Source of the DNA: Nocardia amamiensis NBRC 102102
Lineage (GTDB): Bacteria; Actinomycetota; Actinomycetes; Mycobacteriales; Mycobacteriaceae
Direction: 5' to 3'
Assembly: GCF_001612745.1 (NCBI RefSeq)
Contig: NZ_BDBA01000083.1
Span: 1-57,977, forward strand
DNA length: 57,977 bases
Shown here: in pieces, positions 8,706 to 16,791 of the stretch
Position numbering within the stretch: position 1 is the stretch's first letter
How the letters are laid out: the number at the start of each line of letters is the position of its first letter
Program-made: the position numbers and the translations under genes
The notes under the pieces: model-generated
What the model saw: only the letters and a program-made list of their open reading frames with translations
Databases searched by the model: none
Told to the model about the DNA's origin: nothing

Positions 8706-8900
8706 ATGGCACAAGAGCAGACCAAGCGCGCCGGGGGCGGCGACGAGGACGAGGGCCCGGACGGCGTAGACGCCGCCGGTCAGGAGCGCCGCGAGAAGCT
8801 GGCGGAGGAAACCGACGACCTGCTCGACGAGATCGATGACGTGCTCGAGGAGAACGCCGAGGACTTCGTCCGCGCGTACGTGCAGAAAGGTGGCCAGTGA
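8706..8900 (+). CDS. pup: Prokaryotic ubiquitin-like protein Pup
   Basis: This 64-residue protein is the modifier that PafA attaches to lysines of proteins bound for the proteasome. It shows the Pup features: an acidic, mostly disordered body, the coiled-coil segment [20 protein letters not shown] that binds Mpa, the conserved [10 protein letters not shown] end, and a C-terminal Gln that Dop must deamidate before ligation. A strong ribosome binding site (GAGGAGG) sits at 8690-8696. Its TGA overlaps the GTG start of prcB (GTGA), so the two are translationally coupled. Confidence 0.97.
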   Translation: MAQEQTKRAGGGDEDEGPDGVDAAGQERREKLAEETDDLLDEIDDVLEENAEDFVRAYVQKGGQ

Positions 8901-9751
8901 CAGTCGGTGACCCCTCGCGTCTCCACTTGGGGTACGCCCTCTCCTCCTTCTCCGACCACCTGCGCATGCATGCTCCGGACCTCTTGCCCGCCATGAGGTT
9001 CGGACAAGGTGCCGCCGGAATCTCCGGCGGCACTTCCGCGAAGGACATCGCTCCACACGGCACCACCATCGTCGCGGTCAGCTACCGCGGCGGTGTGCTG
9101 ATCGCCGGTGACCGGCGCGCCACCCAGGGAAACCTGCTGGCCAGCCGGGACATCGAGAAGGTCTACATCACCGACAGCTATTCCGCGGCGGGCATCGCGG
9201 GCACCGCGGGCATGGCGGTGGAGATGGTGCGGATCTTCGCGGTGGAGCTGGAGCACTACGAGAAGCTCGAGGGCGTGCCGCTGACCTTCGACGGCAAGGC
9301 GAACAAGCTGTCGAAGATGGTGCGGGAGAATTTGCCGGCGGCCCTGCAGGGTCTGGCGGTGGTGCCGATGCTGGTCGGCTACGACCTGGACGCCACCGAT
9401 CCGGACAAAGCGGGCCGCATCGTGTCGTTCGATGTGGTGGGTGGACGCAGCGAGGAACGTTTCGGGTACGCCGCGGTCGGTTCCGGCTCGGTGTTCGCGA
9501 AGTCCGCGCTGAAGAAGTTGTACGCCAAGGGAATCGATCAGGACCGCGCGCTGCGCATCGCCGTCGAGTCGCTCTACGACGCGGCCGACGACGACACCGC
9601 GACGGGTGGCCCGGATCTGGTGCGCGGCATCTTCCCGACGGCGATCATGATCGATGAGGAGGGTGCGGTAGAGGTGACCGAGTCGCGGCTCGCTGAGATC
9701 GCTCGCGGGATCGTCGCTGCCCGCGAGGCCGCCGAAGAAGGGAGCGCCTGA
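8897..9751 (+). CDS. prcB: 20S proteasome beta subunit
   Basis: PrcB is the proteolytic subunit of the 20S core. The 284-residue precursor has a 55-residue propeptide ending in APHG, followed by Thr56 in [20 protein letters not shown]; autocleavage exposes this threonine as the nucleophile. The lysine in the GDRRATQGN to IEKVY region and the later [12 protein letters not shown] segment are family-typical. It starts with a GTG overlapping the pup stop and ends 2 nt before prcA. Together with PrcA it forms a four-ring barrel. Confidence 0.96.
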   Translation: MTVGDPSRLHLGYALSSFSDHLRMHAPDLLPAMRFGQGAAGISGGTSAKDIAPHGTTIVAVSYRGGVLIAGDRRATQGNLLASRDIEKVYITDSYSAAGIAGTAGMAVEMVRIFAVELEHYEKLEGVPLTFDGKANKLSKMVRENLPAALQGLAVVPMLVGYDLDATDPDKAGRIVSFDVVGGRSEERFGYAAVGSGSVFAKSALKKLYAKGIDQDRALRIAVESLYDAADDDTATGGPDLVRGIFPTAIMIDEEGAVEVTESRLAEIARGIVAAREAAEEGSA

Positions 9752-9753
9752 TC

Positions 9754-10551
9754 ATGACGTTGCCGTACTACGCGTCGGCCGAGCAGATCATGCGCGACAA
9801 GACCGAGCTGGCGCGCAAAGGCATCGCTCGGGGGCGCAGCGTCGTGGTGCTGACCTATGACAAGGGTGTGCTGTTCGTCGCGGAGAACCCGTCCGCGACG
9901 CTGCACAAGGTGAGTGAGCTCTACGACCGGGTCGGGTTCGCCGCGGTCGGCAAGTACAACGAGTTCGAGAACCTGCGCAGGGGCGGTATCCTGCAGGCCG
10001 ATATCCGCGGCTATCAGTACGACCGCCGTGATGTCACCGGCCGCGCGCTGGCCAACGCCTACGCGCAGACCCTCGGCACGATCTTCACCGACCAGCTCAA
10101 GCCGTACGAGGTGGAGATCTGCGTGGCCGAGGTGGGCTATCCGGAACAGGCCGCGCAGTCGGTGCTGTACCGGATCACCTTCGACGGGTCGATTGTGGAC
10201 GAGCGGGAGTTCGTGGTGATGGGCGGCACGACCGAGCCGATCGTCACCGCGCTGAAGGCGTCCTACCAGCCCGGTCTCGACCTGGCCTCGGCGGTCGGCG
10301 TCGCGGTGCGCGCGCTGCAGGCGGGCGTGCCGGAGGGCGCGGAGAAGGAGAAGCGTGTGCTCGGCGTGAGCTCGCTCGAGGTCGCCACCTTGGAGCAGGC
10401 GCGTCCACGCCGGGCGTTCCGCCGGGTCACCAACGCCACGCTGGAGCGCTTGCTGAGCCCGGCGCAGGCAGGCAAATCCGCCTCCAAGAACGGCAAGCCC
10501 GAGTCGAAGGACGAGGAAACGCCGGGCGAGGACACTCCCTCCGCGGAGTGA
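9754..10551 (+). CDS. prcA: 20S proteasome alpha subunit
   Basis: PrcA forms the outer rings and gate of the 20S core. The 265-residue protein starts [24 protein letters not shown], the actinobacterial gating N-terminus, followed by [20 protein letters not shown]. The last 40 or so residues are a low-complexity Lys/Glu/Ser tail ([19 protein letters not shown]), as in other actinobacteria. The gene begins 2 nt after prcB and ends the pup-prcB-prcA unit; a strong hairpin follows. Confidence 0.96.
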   Translation: MTLPYYASAEQIMRDKTELARKGIARGRSVVVLTYDKGVLFVAENPSATLHKVSELYDRVGFAAVGKYNEFENLRRGGILQADIRGYQYDRRDVTGRALANAYAQTLGTIFTDQLKPYEVEICVAEVGYPEQAAQSVLYRITFDGSIVDEREFVVMGGTTEPIVTALKASYQPGLDLASAVGVAVRALQAGVPEGAEKEKRVLGVSSLEVATLEQARPRRAFRRVTNATLERLLSPAQAGKSASKNGKPESKDEETPGEDTPSAE

Positions 10552-10575
10552 CCCCCACCCGGCCGAGGAGGCGCG

Positions 10576-10609
10576 ACGGCCCGCGAACGAGGACTCGTTC
10601 GCGGGCCGT
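10576..10609 (+). terminator. Strong hairpin between prcA and pafA
   Basis: ACGGCCCGCGAACGAG (10576-10591) and CTCGTTCGCGGGCCGT (10594-10609) form a perfect 16-bp inverted repeat with only 2 nt between the arms, starting 24 nt after the prcA stop. There is no T-tract. It probably terminates the pup-prcBA transcript, separating it from pafA. Confidence 0.65.
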
Positions 10610-10772
10610 GCCGTCATGTCCGGGTACGGCCCGAGGTGCGCATCCTTCCGGTGCAACCGCCGTTTCGCCCGCGCAAATTCCGACAAAGCGGGCCAAATCG
10701 TTGTGAAGACGTATGCATACGGGTTGTTCGGTGCCCCACGCAAGCGCCTGACATGGCTGTAATGTCGATAGT

Positions 10773-12131
10773 GTGCAGCGACGAATTATGGGGATCGAGA
10801 CCGAGTTCGGTGTGACATGCACCTTCCACGGTCACCGTCGACTGTCCCCCGACGAGGTGGCCCGGTATCTGTTCCGCCGGGTGGTGTCCTGGGGCCGTAG
10901 CTCGAACGTGTTCCTCCGCAACGGTGCCCGGCTCTACCTCGATGTCGGGTCGCACCCGGAGTACGCGACCGCGGAGTGCGACAACCTGGCGCAACTGGTG
11001 ACCCACGACCGTGCGGGCGAGCGGGTCCTGGAAGAGTTGCTGATCGACGCCGAGCAGCGTCTCGCTGAAGAAGGCATCGGCGGCGACATCTATCTGTTCA
11101 AGAACAACACCGACTCCGCGGGCAACTCCTACGGCTGCCATGAGAACTTCCTGGTGGTCCGCGCGGGCGAGTTCTCCCGGATCTCGGATGTGCTGCTGCC
11201 GTTCCTGGTGACCCGCCAGCTGATCTGCGGCGCGGGGAAGGTGCTGCAGACGCCGAAGGCCGCCACCTTCTGCCTGTCGCAGCGCGCCGAGCACATCTGG
11301 GAGGGTGTCTCCTCGGCGACCACCCGTTCGCGGCCGATCATCAATACCCGCGACGAGCCGCACGCCGACGCGGAGAAGTACCGCCGTCTGCATGTGATCG
11401 TCGGTGACTCCAACATGTCCGAGACCACCACCATGCTCAAGGTCGGCACCGCCGCCCTGGTGCTGGAGATGATCGAGGCAGGCGTGTCGTTCCGCGACTT
11501 CGCCCTGGACAACCCGATCCGCGCGATCCGCGAGGTCAGCCACGACCTGACCGGCCGCCGACCGGTGCGTTTGGCGGGCGGCAGGCAGGCCAGCGCGCTG
11601 GACATCCAGCGGGAGTACTACGCCCGCGCGGTGGAGCATTTGCGCAACCGGGACCGTGATCCTCAGATCGACCAGGTCGTCGACCTGTGGGGACGGACCC
11701 TGGACGCGGTCGAGGCGCAGGATTTCGCCAAGGTCGACACCGAGATCGACTGGGTGATCAAGCGCAAACTGTTCCAGCGCTATCAGGACCGGTACGGCAT
11801 GGAACTGTCCGATCCGAAGATCGCCCAGCTGGATCTGGCCTACCACGACATCAAGCGCGGACGCGGCGTCTTCGACCTGCTGCAGCGTAAGGGCCTGGCC
11901 AAGCGCGTCACCGAGGACGAGGCGGTGGACGCCGCGGTCGACACCCCGCCGCAGACCACCAGGGCCAAGCTGCGTGGCGATTTCATCACCGCCGCCCAGG
12001 AGGCAGGACGCGACTTCACCGTCGACTGGGTGCACCTGAAGTTGAACGACCAAGCGCAGCGCACCGTGCTGTGCAAGGACCCGTTCCGGTCGGTCGACGA
12101 ACGCGTGGATCGCCTCATTGCGTCCATGTAG
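10773..12131 (+). CDS. pafA: Pup-protein ligase PafA
   Basis: PafA uses ATP to phosphorylate the C-terminal glutamate of Pup and joins it to substrate lysines. The 452-residue protein starts from a GTG ([14 protein letters not shown]) with the metal-binding Glu9 and the catalytic Asp57 in [19 protein letters not shown] paralogous layout with Dop is evident: both have [21 protein letters not shown], but PafA lacks the Dop loop. The C-terminal PafA domain ends [20 protein letters not shown]. It has its own intergenic region (221 bp) and is followed 140 bp later by pafB. Confidence 0.96.
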   Translation: MQRRIMGIETEFGVTCTFHGHRRLSPDEVARYLFRRVVSWGRSSNVFLRNGARLYLDVGSHPEYATAECDNLAQLVTHDRAGERVLEELLIDAEQRLAEEGIGGDIYLFKNNTDSAGNSYGCHENFLVVRAGEFSRISDVLLPFLVTRQLICGAGKVLQTPKAATFCLSQRAEHIWEGVSSATTRSRPIINTRDEPHADAEKYRRLHVIVGDSNMSETTTMLKVGTAALVLEMIEAGVSFRDFALDNPIRAIREVSHDLTGRRPVRLAGGRQASALDIQREYYARAVEHLRNRDRDPQIDQVVDLWGRTLDAVEAQDFAKVDTEIDWVIKRKLFQRYQDRYGMELSDPKIAQLDLAYHDIKRGRGVFDLLQRKGLAKRVTEDEAVDAAVDTPPQTTRAKLRGDFITAAQEAGRDFTVDWVHLKLNDQAQRTVLCKDPFRSVDERVDRLIASM

Positions 12132-12271
12132 GTAGCGCGATGGTCAGTTTGGCCCGGTCGCGGACCAAGGCGGCTCTGTCGTGCCGTGTCGAGCTCATAG
12201 CCTGACAACACTCCGAGTGGAATCGTGCTCCGGGGCGCATGTCGTGCCACGGTCCGATTACTCTGTCTCGC

Positions 12272-13267
12272 GTGGCGATATCCAAGGTCGAGCGGCTGAT
12301 GAATCTGGTTATCGCGCTGCTGTCGACCCGGCAGTTCCTGACCGCGGAGCGGATCCGGGACAGTGTCGCCGGATACGAGGACTCCGCCAGCGACGAGGCG
12401 TTCAGCCGGATGTTCGAGCGGGACAAGAACGAGCTGCGCGATCTGGGCATTCCACTGGAAGTCGGACCGGTCAGCCGGTACTCGACCATCGAGGGGTACC
12501 GGATCAACCGGGACGCCTACGAACTGCCCGATATCGACCTGACCGACGAGGAGGCCGCCGCTGTCGCGGTGGCCGTGCAGATGTGGGAGTCGCCCGAGCT
12601 CGCCGCGGCGGCGGAGGGCGCGTTGCTCAAACTGCGCGCGGCCGGCATCCATGTGGAGACCGATGCGGCCGTGGCGTCGGTGCCCGCCGTACCGGCCCGC
12701 ACCCGCGGGTCGGAACCGGTGCTGGGCAAGCTGCTGGCCGCGATCGACGCGGGGCAGGCGGTGCGGTTCGAGCACCGTGGTGCGATCAACGCCCCGTATC
12801 TGATGCGCGACGTCGAGCCGTGGGGTGTGGTCACCCATCACGGCCGGTGGTACCTGGTAGGGCACGACCGGGCACGCAACGCGGTGCGCAGCTTCCGGTT
12901 GTCCCGGATCGGCGACGAGGTGACCCCGTACGGTCCGCGCAACGCGGTCCGCAAACCCGAAGGCGTCGACCTGCGCGCGATCGTCGATCAGGTCACCAGC
13001 ACGGCGCCGGTCAGCGGCACGGCCACGGTCTGGGTCGCCGAGGGGCGCGGACGCGAGATCCGCAGGCTCGGCGAGGTGACCGGCGAGCGCACCATCGGCG
13101 GCCGCCCGGGCTCCGTGGTGCAGCTGCCGGTGCGTTCCCGGGACTGGCTGGCGCGGCTGATCACGGGTCTGGGACCGGACGCGGTCGTGCTCGCCCCTGA
13201 GGACCTCAGGACCGCTGTCATCGCCCGGCTGCGCTCGGTGTTCGACCACACGGAGGTGCGGGCATGA
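12272..13267 (+). CDS. pafB: WYL-domain transcriptional regulator PafB
   Basis: PafB works with PafC as a DNA-damage-responsive activator in mycobacteria. The 331-residue protein has an N-terminal winged HTH (KVERLMNLVIALLSTRQFLT then FSRMFERDKNELRDLGIPL) and a WYL domain, visible as APYLMRDVEPWGVVTHHGRW followed by YLVGHDRARNAVRSFRLSRI. I chose the GTG at 12272, giving VAISKVERL as in homologues. Its end overlaps the pafC ATG by 4 nt (ATGA), implying co-translation. Confidence 0.92.
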   Translation: MAISKVERLMNLVIALLSTRQFLTAERIRDSVAGYEDSASDEAFSRMFERDKNELRDLGIPLEVGPVSRYSTIEGYRINRDAYELPDIDLTDEEAAAVAVAVQMWESPELAAAAEGALLKLRAAGIHVETDAAVASVPAVPARTRGSEPVLGKLLAAIDAGQAVRFEHRGAINAPYLMRDVEPWGVVTHHGRWYLVGHDRARNAVRSFRLSRIGDEVTPYGPRNAVRKPEGVDLRAIVDQVTSTAPVSGTATVWVAEGRGREIRRLGEVTGERTIGGRPGSVVQLPVRSRDWLARLITGLGPDAVVLAPEDLRTAVIARLRSVFDHTEVRA

Positions 13268-14241
13268 GTTCCCGGCTCTCGGTCCGGCTGTCGCGGCTGC
13301 TCAACATGATCCCGTACTTCATCGCCCATCCCGGCATCAGCGCCGCCGAGGCCGCCGCGGACCTGGGTGTGACCACCAAACAGTTGATGAGCGACCTCAA
13401 CCAGCTGTGGATGTGCGGACTGCCCGGGTACGGCCCCGGCGACCTGATCGACCTGTCCTTCTCCGAGGAGAGCATCGAGGTCACCTTCTCCGCAGGCATC
13501 GATAGGCCGTTGCGACTGACCTCCACCGAAGCGACCGCACTGCTCGTCGCGCTGCGCTCGATCGTCGACATGCCGGGCATGGTCGACCCCACCGCGGCGC
13601 ACGCGGCCATCGCCAAGATCGAATCCGCCATCGCGGGCGGGTCGGCGCCCGCCGAGGACGAGCCATCACGCATGCCGCCGCGGGAAGCGCCCGCGGTCGC
13701 CGCTGTGCGGTCGGCGCTGGCGGTTGGACGCGCGGCGCGCTTGGTGTATTACTCCGCCAGCCGCGATGTGGTCTCCGAACGGATCGTCGACCCGATCCGC
13801 ATCGTCCTCGTGGACGACTACAGCTATCTGCAGGCCTGGTGCAGGCAGGCCGAAGGGGTGCGGCTGTTCCGCTTCGACCGGATCGAGGCCGCGACCGAAC
13901 TGGACGAGCCCGCCCGGCCGCCGAAACACGCCACCGACGCGACAGCGGGCCTCGACCTGTTCCAGGACGATCCGGCGGTTCCGCTGGCACGGTTGCGTAT
14001 CCACGCCGACTACGCTTGGGTACTCGATCAATACCCGATGCACCGGCTCGCGGTGCACCCGGACGGCAGTCTGGAGGCGACCATGCGGTTCGCCACGCTG
14101 GACTGGATGGCGCGGCTGCTGCTGGGTTTCGGTGCCGGCGTCACCGTTCTCGGCCCGCCGGAACTGGTCGCCGCCGTGCGCGAGCGGTCGAACGCAGCCT
14201 TGGCCGCCTACGAGGAAGCCGGATACCTGGAGGCCCGATGA
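13264..14241 (+). CDS. pafC: WYL-domain transcriptional regulator PafC
   Basis: PafC is the partner of PafB. This 325-residue protein has an N-terminal helix-turn-helix (RLSRLLNMIPYFIAHPGIS, AAADLGVTTKQLMSDLNQLW) and a WYL region (AARLVYYSASRDVVSERIVD, then a SYLQAWCRQAEGVRLFRFDR core). PafB and PafC are paralogues arranged head to tail, as in M. tuberculosis, where they control much of the LexA-independent mitomycin response. The ATG overlaps the pafB stop. Confidence 0.92.
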   Translation: MSSRLSVRLSRLLNMIPYFIAHPGISAAEAAADLGVTTKQLMSDLNQLWMCGLPGYGPGDLIDLSFSEESIEVTFSAGIDRPLRLTSTEATALLVALRSIVDMPGMVDPTAAHAAIAKIESAIAGGSAPAEDEPSRMPPREAPAVAAVRSALAVGRAARLVYYSASRDVVSERIVDPIRIVLVDDYSYLQAWCRQAEGVRLFRFDRIEAATELDEPARPPKHATDATAGLDLFQDDPAVPLARLRIHADYAWVLDQYPMHRLAVHPDGSLEATMRFATLDWMARLLLGFGAGVTVLGPPELVAAVRERSNAALAAYEEAGYLEAR

Positions 14242-14257
14242 GGGACAACCGAACAGC

Positions 14258-14277
14258 GCGCCGCCGAACGGCGGCGC
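14258..14277 (+). terminator. Terminator hairpin after pafC
   Basis: GCGCCGCCG (14258-14266) and CGGCGGCGC (14269-14277) form a perfect 9-bp GC-rich inverted repeat, 16 nt after the pafC stop codon. No T-tract follows. Confidence 0.55.
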
Positions 14278-14366
14278 CCCGGAGGCTCGATGTGCGGTAG
14301 TTCGCCCGGGGCTTTACGCAGTGCTCGAGTGCCGGTCTTCCGCCGGGCACGAGAGGCGGGAACGGC

Positions 14367-15416
14367 GTGATCAGTCGCGTGCTGGTGATCGGAGCGGGCA
14401 GCATCGGCAATTTCGTCGGCGGCAAGCTGGGCGTGGCCGGTGCGGACGTCACCCTGGTCGGCCGCAGGAGGATACTCGACGAGATCACCGCGTCCGGGCT
14501 GCGGCTCACCGACCTCGACGGCGCCGACGACGCGCTCGCGGCGGACCGGTTCCGCGTCGCCACCGAGCCGGATGACGCCGGGGCGGCCGATCTGGTGCTC
14601 GTCACCGTGAAATCGGCGGCAACGGCCGAAGCGGTGCGCGAACTGAGCGGGAAGATCCAGCCGGGCACCGTGGTGCTCAGCCTGCAGAACGGCATCGGCA
14701 ACGACTCGGTGATCCGGGAGATCCTGCCCCAATGCGTGGTGCTGGCGGGCATGGTGATGTTCAACGTCGTGCATCATCCCGGCGGGCACTTCCACCGCGG
14801 TACCGAAGGCGGCCTCGCGGTGCAGGACGACCCGGCCCTGGCGCCGTTCCTCGACGGGTTCGAGCGCGCCGGACTCGGGTTGCGCCGGTATCCGGATCTG
14901 CGCCCGGTGCAGTGGGCGAAGCTGCTGCTCAACCTGAACAACCCGATCAACGCGCTGTCCGGGCGTCCGCTGCGCGAGGAACTCGCCGACCGCGACTATC
15001 GCCGCTGTCTCGCGCTGACCCAGCGCGAAGCGCTCGCGGTGATGAACCGGGCGCGCATTCGCCCGGCGCGGTTGACCCCGCTGCCGCCCCGGGTGATGGC
15101 TGCGCTGCTGACCGTCCCCGACGCCCTGTTCCAGCGGGTGGCCGGGCAGGTCCTCGCGATCGATCCGGTGGCACGCTCGTCCATGGCAGACGATCTGGCA
15201 GCGGGCCGCAAGACCGAAATCTCCTGGCTGTGTGGCGAAATCGTCGGGCTCGGCGCGATGGTGGGGATGCCGACACCGGTGAATCAGCGGCTGATCGAAC
15301 TGGTGGTCGCCGCCGAACAGGGCGACCAGCGCGCATGGACCGGTCCGGAACTGCTCGGCCAGCTGCGGGACGCCGCGGCGGGCGGGTCGGCCGAACACCG
15401 GGCGAACGAGCGGTGA
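14367..15416 (+). CDS. Ketopantoate reductase family protein (PanE/ApbA-like)
   Basis: The 349-residue protein has the Rossmann start RVLVIGAGSIGNFVGGKL with a GxGxxG dinucleotide site, then LVLVTVKSAATAEAV, LSLQNGIGND and the C-terminal helical domain with a WAKLLLNLNNPINALSG catalytic lysine region. The family reduces ketopantoate to pantoate in CoA synthesis, but related proteins act on other 2-oxo acids; no panB/C is nearby. It starts with GTG at 14367. It sits between pafC and tatA, a position without a counterpart in the M. tuberculosis run. Confidence 0.8.
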   Translation: MISRVLVIGAGSIGNFVGGKLGVAGADVTLVGRRRILDEITASGLRLTDLDGADDALAADRFRVATEPDDAGAADLVLVTVKSAATAEAVRELSGKIQPGTVVLSLQNGIGNDSVIREILPQCVVLAGMVMFNVVHHPGGHFHRGTEGGLAVQDDPALAPFLDGFERAGLGLRRYPDLRPVQWAKLLLNLNNPINALSGRPLREELADRDYRRCLALTQREALAVMNRARIRPARLTPLPPRVMAALLTVPDALFQRVAGQVLAIDPVARSSMADDLAAGRKTEISWLCGEIVGLGAMVGMPTPVNQRLIELVVAAEQGDQRAWTGPELLGQLRDAAAGGSAEHRANER

Positions 15417-15480
15417 CGGCGGCGTTCGCGCACGTCACGGTCCGGTAGCATCGAGACATCACAGTCTTGGGAGGTAGATC

Positions 15481-15741
15481 ATGGGCAGTCTGAGCATCTG
15501 GCACTGGCTGATCATTGCGGTCGTTTTCGTGATGTTCTTCGGCGCGAAGCGGATGCCCGACGCGGCCCGCAGCCTGGGCCGCTCGCTGCGCATCTTCAAG
15601 AGCGAGGTCAGCCAGATGCATAACGAGAGCAACGCGCCGAACACCGGCGCGGCCGCTCAGGAGCCTGCACCGCAGCTGCCCGCCGGGCAGCAGGCGACGC
15701 CGTCGGCGACCGAGCCCCGCACCGAGCAGAAGTCGGTCTGA
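15481..15741 (+). CDS. tatA: Sec-independent translocase subunit TatA
   Basis: TatA oligomerises to form the pore-like element of the twin-arginine protein export system. The 86-residue protein has one membrane helix (IWHWLIIAVVFVMFFGAKRM, with the FFGAKRMPDAARSLGRS hinge and amphipathic helix) and a disordered Gln/Ala/Pro-rich tail. GGGAGGTAG lies just upstream of the ATG at 15481. It is followed by a hairpin and then tatC. Confidence 0.95.
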   Translation: MGSLSIWHWLIIAVVFVMFFGAKRMPDAARSLGRSLRIFKSEVSQMHNESNAPNTGAAAQEPAPQLPAGQQATPSATEPRTEQKSV

Positions 15742-15756
15742 GCGGGTCCGCTCGTG

Positions 15757-15782
15757 CCGGAGTGAGGAAGAACTCACTCCGG
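15757..15782 (+). terminator. Hairpin between tatA and tatC
   Basis: CCGGAGTGAG (15757-15766) and CTCACTCCGG (15773-15782) make a perfect 10-bp stem with a 6-nt GAAGAA loop. It begins 16 nt after the tatA stop and lies 52 nt before the tatC start. It may act as a partial terminator or stabilise the tatA message, giving more TatA than TatC. Confidence 0.55.
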
Positions 15783-15834
15783 TCGTAGTGCTGTTGCCGA
15801 GCGAGGCACACCAACCCAGGGGCGATCACCAACC

Positions 15835-16788
15835 ATGCGAATCCCGTTCGATCCGCGGCGCAGCAAGCGCAGGACCAATCCCGACGGCACCATGTCGTTG
15901 GTCGAGCATCTACAGGAGTTGCGCTACCGCCTGCTGGTCTCGATCGCCGCGGTGATCGCCACCACCGTGCTCGGTTTCCTCTGGTATGGGCATTCGTTCC
16001 TCGGCATCGAAAGCCTGGGTGAGATCCTGCGCGGACCGTACTGTTCGCTGCCTCCCTCGGCGCGCGCGGCGCTGAGCCCGGACGGTGAATGCCGCCTGCT
16101 GGCCACCGCGCCGTTCGAACAGTTCACCTTGCGCCTGAAGGTCGGCATGACCGCCGGTATCGTGCTCGCGGCGCCGATCTGGCTGTATCAGCTGTGGGCG
16201 TTCATCACCCCTGGCCTGTACGCCAAGGAACGCAAATACGCGATCGGGTTCGTGTCCTCGGGCACCGTGCTGTTCACCGCTGGTGCGGTGCTGGCCTACG
16301 TCATCATCGCGCACGCGTTGAGCTTCCTGCTCACCATCGGCGACAACGTGCAGATCACCGCACTGAGCGGCTCGCAGTACTTCAGCTTCATCATCCAGTT
16401 GCTGATCATCTTCGGGGTCAGCTTCGAGACCCCGCTGCTGATCATCGGTCTGAACCTGGTCGGGGTGCTGACCTATCAGAAGCTCAAGGCCTGGCGGCGC
16501 GGAATCACGTTCGGGCTGTTCGTCTTCGCCGCCATCGTGACCCCGCAGGACCCGTTCTCCATGCTGGCGCTGGCCCTGGCGCTGACCGTCCTGTTCGAGG
16601 TCGCCATCCAGTTCTCCCGGATCAACGACCTGCGCCGGGCCCGCAAGGAGCGCGAAGGCTGGGGCGCGCTCTCCGACGAGGAAGCCTCCGAGCTGGGCGT
16701 GCCCGATCCGATCGACCCCGCGGAGTCGATCAAGACTCCGCAGAAAAAATCCACACGACCCGTGTCGGACTACTCCGATACGCTCTGA
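15835..16788 (+). CDS. tatC: Sec-independent translocase subunit TatC
   Basis: TatC binds twin-arginine signal peptides in the membrane. The 317-residue protein has the N-terminal motif [20 protein letters not shown] with the conserved HLxELRxR, six predicted membrane helices, the periplasmic Pro-rich segment [16 protein letters not shown] and a long cytoplasmic C-terminal tail of about 60 residues. The ATG at 15835 gives the leader [12 protein letters not shown]. The helicase gene begins 3 nt after its stop, implying co-transcription as in M. tuberculosis tatC-helY. Confidence 0.95.
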   Translation: MRIPFDPRRSKRRTNPDGTMSLVEHLQELRYRLLVSIAAVIATTVLGFLWYGHSFLGIESLGEILRGPYCSLPPSARAALSPDGECRLLATAPFEQFTLRLKVGMTAGIVLAAPIWLYQLWAFITPGLYAKERKYAIGFVSSGTVLFTAGAVLAYVIIAHALSFLLTIGDNVQITALSGSQYFSFIIQLLIIFGVSFETPLLIIGLNLVGVLTYQKLKAWRRGITFGLFVFAAIVTPQDPFSMLALALALTVLFEVAIQFSRINDLRRARKEREGWGALSDEEASELGVPDPIDPAESIKTPQKKSTRPVSDYSDTL

Positions 16789-16791
16789 CGA

